Shown piece after piece: positions 61,981 to 64,000 of a stretch of DNA of 64,000 nucleotides. The stretch lies in assembly GCF_003363755.1 (NCBI RefSeq), contig NZ_CP031396.1, positions 1,984,001 to 2,048,000 of the forward strand. Direction: 5' to 3'. The notes under the pieces are model-generated. The model saw only the letters and a list, made by a program, of their open reading frames with translations, made no database searches and was not told where the DNA came from. The translations under genes and the position numbers were made by a program. Origin of the DNA: Pseudomonas protegens. Its GTDB lineage: Bacteria > Pseudomonadota > Gammaproteobacteria > Pseudomonadales > Pseudomonadaceae. Numbering within the stretch: the stretch's first letter is position 1; each line of letters opens with the position of its first letter.

Positions 61981-63261
61981 TCAAGCCTTGGAAGGGGGGA
62001 GCTGAACGTGAAAACGACAGCCATTGGGGGTCATGGTACTGAGAGTGACGCTCCAGCCCTGGTTCTCGCAGATGCGCTGGACCAGGGACAAGCCCAGCCC
62101 CAGGCCCTCACCGCGTTTTTCATCGCCACGGACAAAGGGCTGGAACATCGCCTCGCGCTTTTCCTCGGGAATGCCCACGCCGCTGTCCTCGACGACAAAT
62201 CCATCCGCCACCAGGCTCAAACGAATGAATCCCTGTTCGGTGTAGTGCAAGGCATTGCGCAACAGGTTGCCCATCACCGCATGCAGGAAGGTGGCGTTGT
62301 AGCGAGTTTCACCCGGTTGCCCCGGCTCGAAGATCAGCTCGATACCCTTGGCTTCGATGGATTCGCGCCACACTCCGATCAGGTCATTGGCCACCTGGGT
62401 CAACGTCAGCTGCGGCGACATACTGGCATCTTCCCGCTGGGCCCGGGCCAGCATCAGGAACGTCTGCACCAGCTCACGCATTTCTTCGCAGGCCCGGGCA
62501 ATACGTTCGACCTGGGATCGTCCACGGGGATCAAGCCCAGGGTTTTCCAGGAGCAGCTCGCAGGACGTGGCCAGGACCATCAGCGGCGTGCGCAGTTCAT
62601 GGCTGACATCACTGGTGAACAGGCGCTCACGGCTCAAAGCCTGGCGCAGACGTCCCAGCGTCGCATCGAAGGCGATCGCCAACTCGCCCACCTCATCCGC
62701 CGCATAATCCGGCGCCAGGGGCGGGGCCAGGCCCAGCAATTGATCGCGGTGACGGACCTGGCGAGCCAGACGAACCACCGGTGCCATCACCCTACGCGCC
62801 AAGACCCAACCCAGGAACACCGCCAGCGCCAGGCTGAGGACAAAGCCCACCAGCACCACCGCGAACAGCACCCGCTCGCGCTCTTCGAAATCACTCTGAT
62901 CCTGCAGCAGCACATAACGCCGGCCATCCACCACTTCAACCATGGCGTGATAGGACAGCTGCTCGCGAAACACTTCATGGAAGCCCGGGTCCAGATGCCT
63001 CAGGTCCTTGGGCAACTCGAAGTCGCCGCGCCCGCCACTGTAGTAGAACAGCTGGTCGGGCTCGGGGCGGTGATTCCAGTCGGCAACGTTATCCATCAGC
63101 AACAGGCGTTGCAGATCGCCGCCAAGGCCGGCGGAGATGAGTTTCTCCTCCACCAGATGCACGGTCGCCACGATGCCCATGGCGAAAGCCCCCGCCACCA
63201 GTGCGCTCATCAAAGCAAAGGCGATGATGATGCGCTGGGCAAGGCTCTGCTTAAACTCCAT
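61981..63261 (-). CDS. colS: Sensor histidine kinase ColS
   Basis: A 426-residue kinase that senses excess Fe/Zn and other envelope stress in Pseudomonas. Membrane spans are at about 10-30 and 132-154. The short periplasmic domain (about 31-131) includes His/Glu residues in VHLVEEKL near 34 and the acidic cluster SDFEERERV near 126, where the metal-sensing ExxE of ColS is expected. HAMP follows, then the His box FTSDVSHELRTPLMV near 220, N box MGNLLRNALHYTEQG near 336 and G box EDSGVGIPEEKREAMFQPFVRG. It overlaps colR by 11 bases. Confidence 0.93.
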   Translation of the reverse strand: MEFKQSLAQRIIIAFALMSALVAGAFAMGIVATVHLVEEKLISAGLGGDLQRLLLMDNVADWNHRPEPDQLFYYSGGRGDFELPKDLRHLDPGFHEVFREQLSYHAMVEVVDGRRYVLLQDQSDFEERERVLFAVVLVGFVLSLALAVFLGWVLARRVMAPVVRLARQVRHRDQLLGLAPPLAPDYAADEVGELAIAFDATLGRLRQALSRERLFTSDVSHELRTPLMVLATSCELLLENPGLDPRGRSQVERIARACEEMRELVQTFLMLARAQREDASMSPQLTLTQVANDLIGVWRESIEAKGIELIFEPGQPGETRYNATFLHAVMGNLLRNALHYTEQGFIRLSLVADGFVVEDSGVGIPEEKREAMFQPFVRGDEKRGEGLGLGLSLVQRICENQGWSVTLSTMTPNGCRFHVQLPPSKA

Positions 63262-63934
63262 CACGGCCCTCGGCCAACCGATAGCCGACACCGTGCACGG
63301 TGTGCAGCAACGGCTTGGCGAACGGCTTGTCGATCACCTGGCGCAGTTGGTGGACATGGCTGCGCAGGCTGTCACTGTCCGGACAGTCATCGCCCCACAG
63401 GGCCTCTTCGAGGATTTCCCGGCGCAACACATGGGGGCTCTTCTGCATCAACACTGCCAGCAGCTTGAGGCCCACCGGGTTGAGCTTGAGCAGACGCCCT
63501 TCGCGGGTGACTTCCAGGGTATCGAGGTCATAACTGAGGTCACCGACCTGCAGCGCTCGACGACCACCGCCCTGGGCACGGCGCATCACCGCCTCGATCC
63601 TCGCGGCCAGTTCGGACAGGGCAAATGGCTTGAGCAGATAGTCGTCGGCCCCGGACTTGAAGCCCTGAAGCCGGTCATCCAACTGGTCGCGGGCCGTGAG
63701 CATGATCACTGGGGTATCGCGCCGGGCATCTTCGCGCAGGCGCTTGCACAGGGTGTAGCCGTCGATCCCTGGCAGCATGATGTCGAGCACGATCAGGTCG
63801 TAATGCTCGGTGGCAGCCAGGTGCAACCCCGACAGACCATCCTGGGCGCAGTCCACGGTATAGCCCTTGAGTCCCAAGTAATCCGCCAGGTTGGCGAGAA
63901 TATCGCGGTTGTCTTCGACCAGTAGAATTCGCAT
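63251..63934 (-). CDS. colR: Response regulator ColR
   Basis: A 227-residue OmpR-family regulator. The receiver starts MRILLVEDNRDILANLADYL, with phospho-Asp in DLIVLDIMLPGIDG near 51 and Thr/Lys in MLTARDQ and LLKPFAL. The winged-helix output domain (about 125-222) ends in QVIDKPFAKPLLHTVHGVGYRL, which includes the recognition part. The start at 63934 leaves a short leader to the window edge. With ColS it controls membrane integrity, root colonisation and resistance to metals and polymyxin in Pseudomonas. Confidence 0.95.
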   Translation of the reverse strand: MRILLVEDNRDILANLADYLGLKGYTVDCAQDGLSGLHLAATEHYDLIVLDIMLPGIDGYTLCKRLREDARRDTPVIMLTARDQLDDRLQGFKSGADDYLLKPFALSELAARIEAVMRRAQGGGRRALQVGDLSYDLDTLEVTREGRLLKLNPVGLKLLAVLMQKSPHVLRREILEEALWGDDCPDSDSLRSHVHQLRQVIDKPFAKPLLHTVHGVGYRLAEGRDGV

Positions 63935-64000
63935 CGGCACTCTCTCCGCACACAGTTAGGGCCGTCTTGGCTCGCGCAGCTTAAGGCCAAGTCCGACTCG

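Overview
The window is chromosomal DNA from a fluorescent-group Pseudomonas (P. fluorescens / P. protegens / P. chlororaphis type). It is GC-rich and densely coded. Its gene order repeatedly matches blocks of the P. aeruginosa chromosome: an amino-acid chemoreceptor, purU, mvaT, sbcB; a MoxR/DUF58 cluster with a PilZ gene and pykA; sadC-fumA; argP-argO-sodB-bifA; the imelysin genes followed by mexVW; and inaA, a methyltransferase and colSR. REP elements of the fluorescent-pseudomonad type lie between genes. I see no rRNA or tRNA genes, prophage, insertion sequence or CRISPR array. Almost everything looks like vertically inherited core or near-core genome.

Layout. 0-8.7 kb: secA (5' part only), dciA, a HerA-like ATPase, a PctA-type chemoreceptor, a 56-residue small protein, purU, the nucleoid protein mvaT and exonuclease I sbcB. 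8.9-15.7 kb: six head-to-tail genes, most overlapping by ATGA (RDD, SpoIIM-like, DUF4129, DUF4350, MoxR ATPase, DUF58). 15.7-23 kb: a PilZ protein, a small TPR-like lipoprotein, pykA, then enoyl-CoA hydratase, ferredoxin reductase and the diguanylate cyclase sadC on the minus strand, and class I fumarase. 23.1-27.9 kb: a DctB/DctD-type two-component system next to an MFS dicarboxylate/2-oxoglutarate transporter, which has a recognisable sigma-54 promoter.

28-29.6 kb: a divergent pair made of a four-repeat DUF347 membrane protein and a secreted protein built almost wholly from eleven copies of a 13-residue repeat (ADGYDRTGSATFA). The 385-base region between them holds a perfect palindrome/direct repeat, a ColR-box-like element and a hairpin. 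This is the part of the window most likely to hold an undescribed function. 29.7-42.3 kb is the accessory-like metabolic part: flavin reductase, small proteins, two AraC and two LysR regulators, a ThDP decarboxylase with aldehyde dehydrogenase (probably 2-ketoarginine catabolism), an NAD(P)-binding reductase, an MBL-fold protein lacking standard metal ligands, and a DHA2 efflux pump.

42.3-50.5 kb: a secreted tandem-Cache protein, a membrane coiled-coil protein, an epimerase/dehydratase, the argP/argO arginine export pair, an ACT-domain-like protein, sodB and the c-di-GMP phosphodiesterase bifA. 50.5-60.1 kb: an iron-linked cluster (imelysin lipoprotein IcmP, di-haem lipoprotein, second imelysin, DUF1513) behind a Fur-like palindrome, followed by the mexVW efflux genes. 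60.1-64 kb: a small protein, inaA/wapQ, a methyltransferase and the ColS/ColR system, which is known to control outer-membrane functions. A ColR-box-like element sits in front of the methyltransferase-inaA pair and another in front of the DUF347 gene, so ColR may connect the two ends of the window.

Start codons were chosen by family N-termini and Shine-Dalgarno position, so many genes are shorter than their longest open frame.
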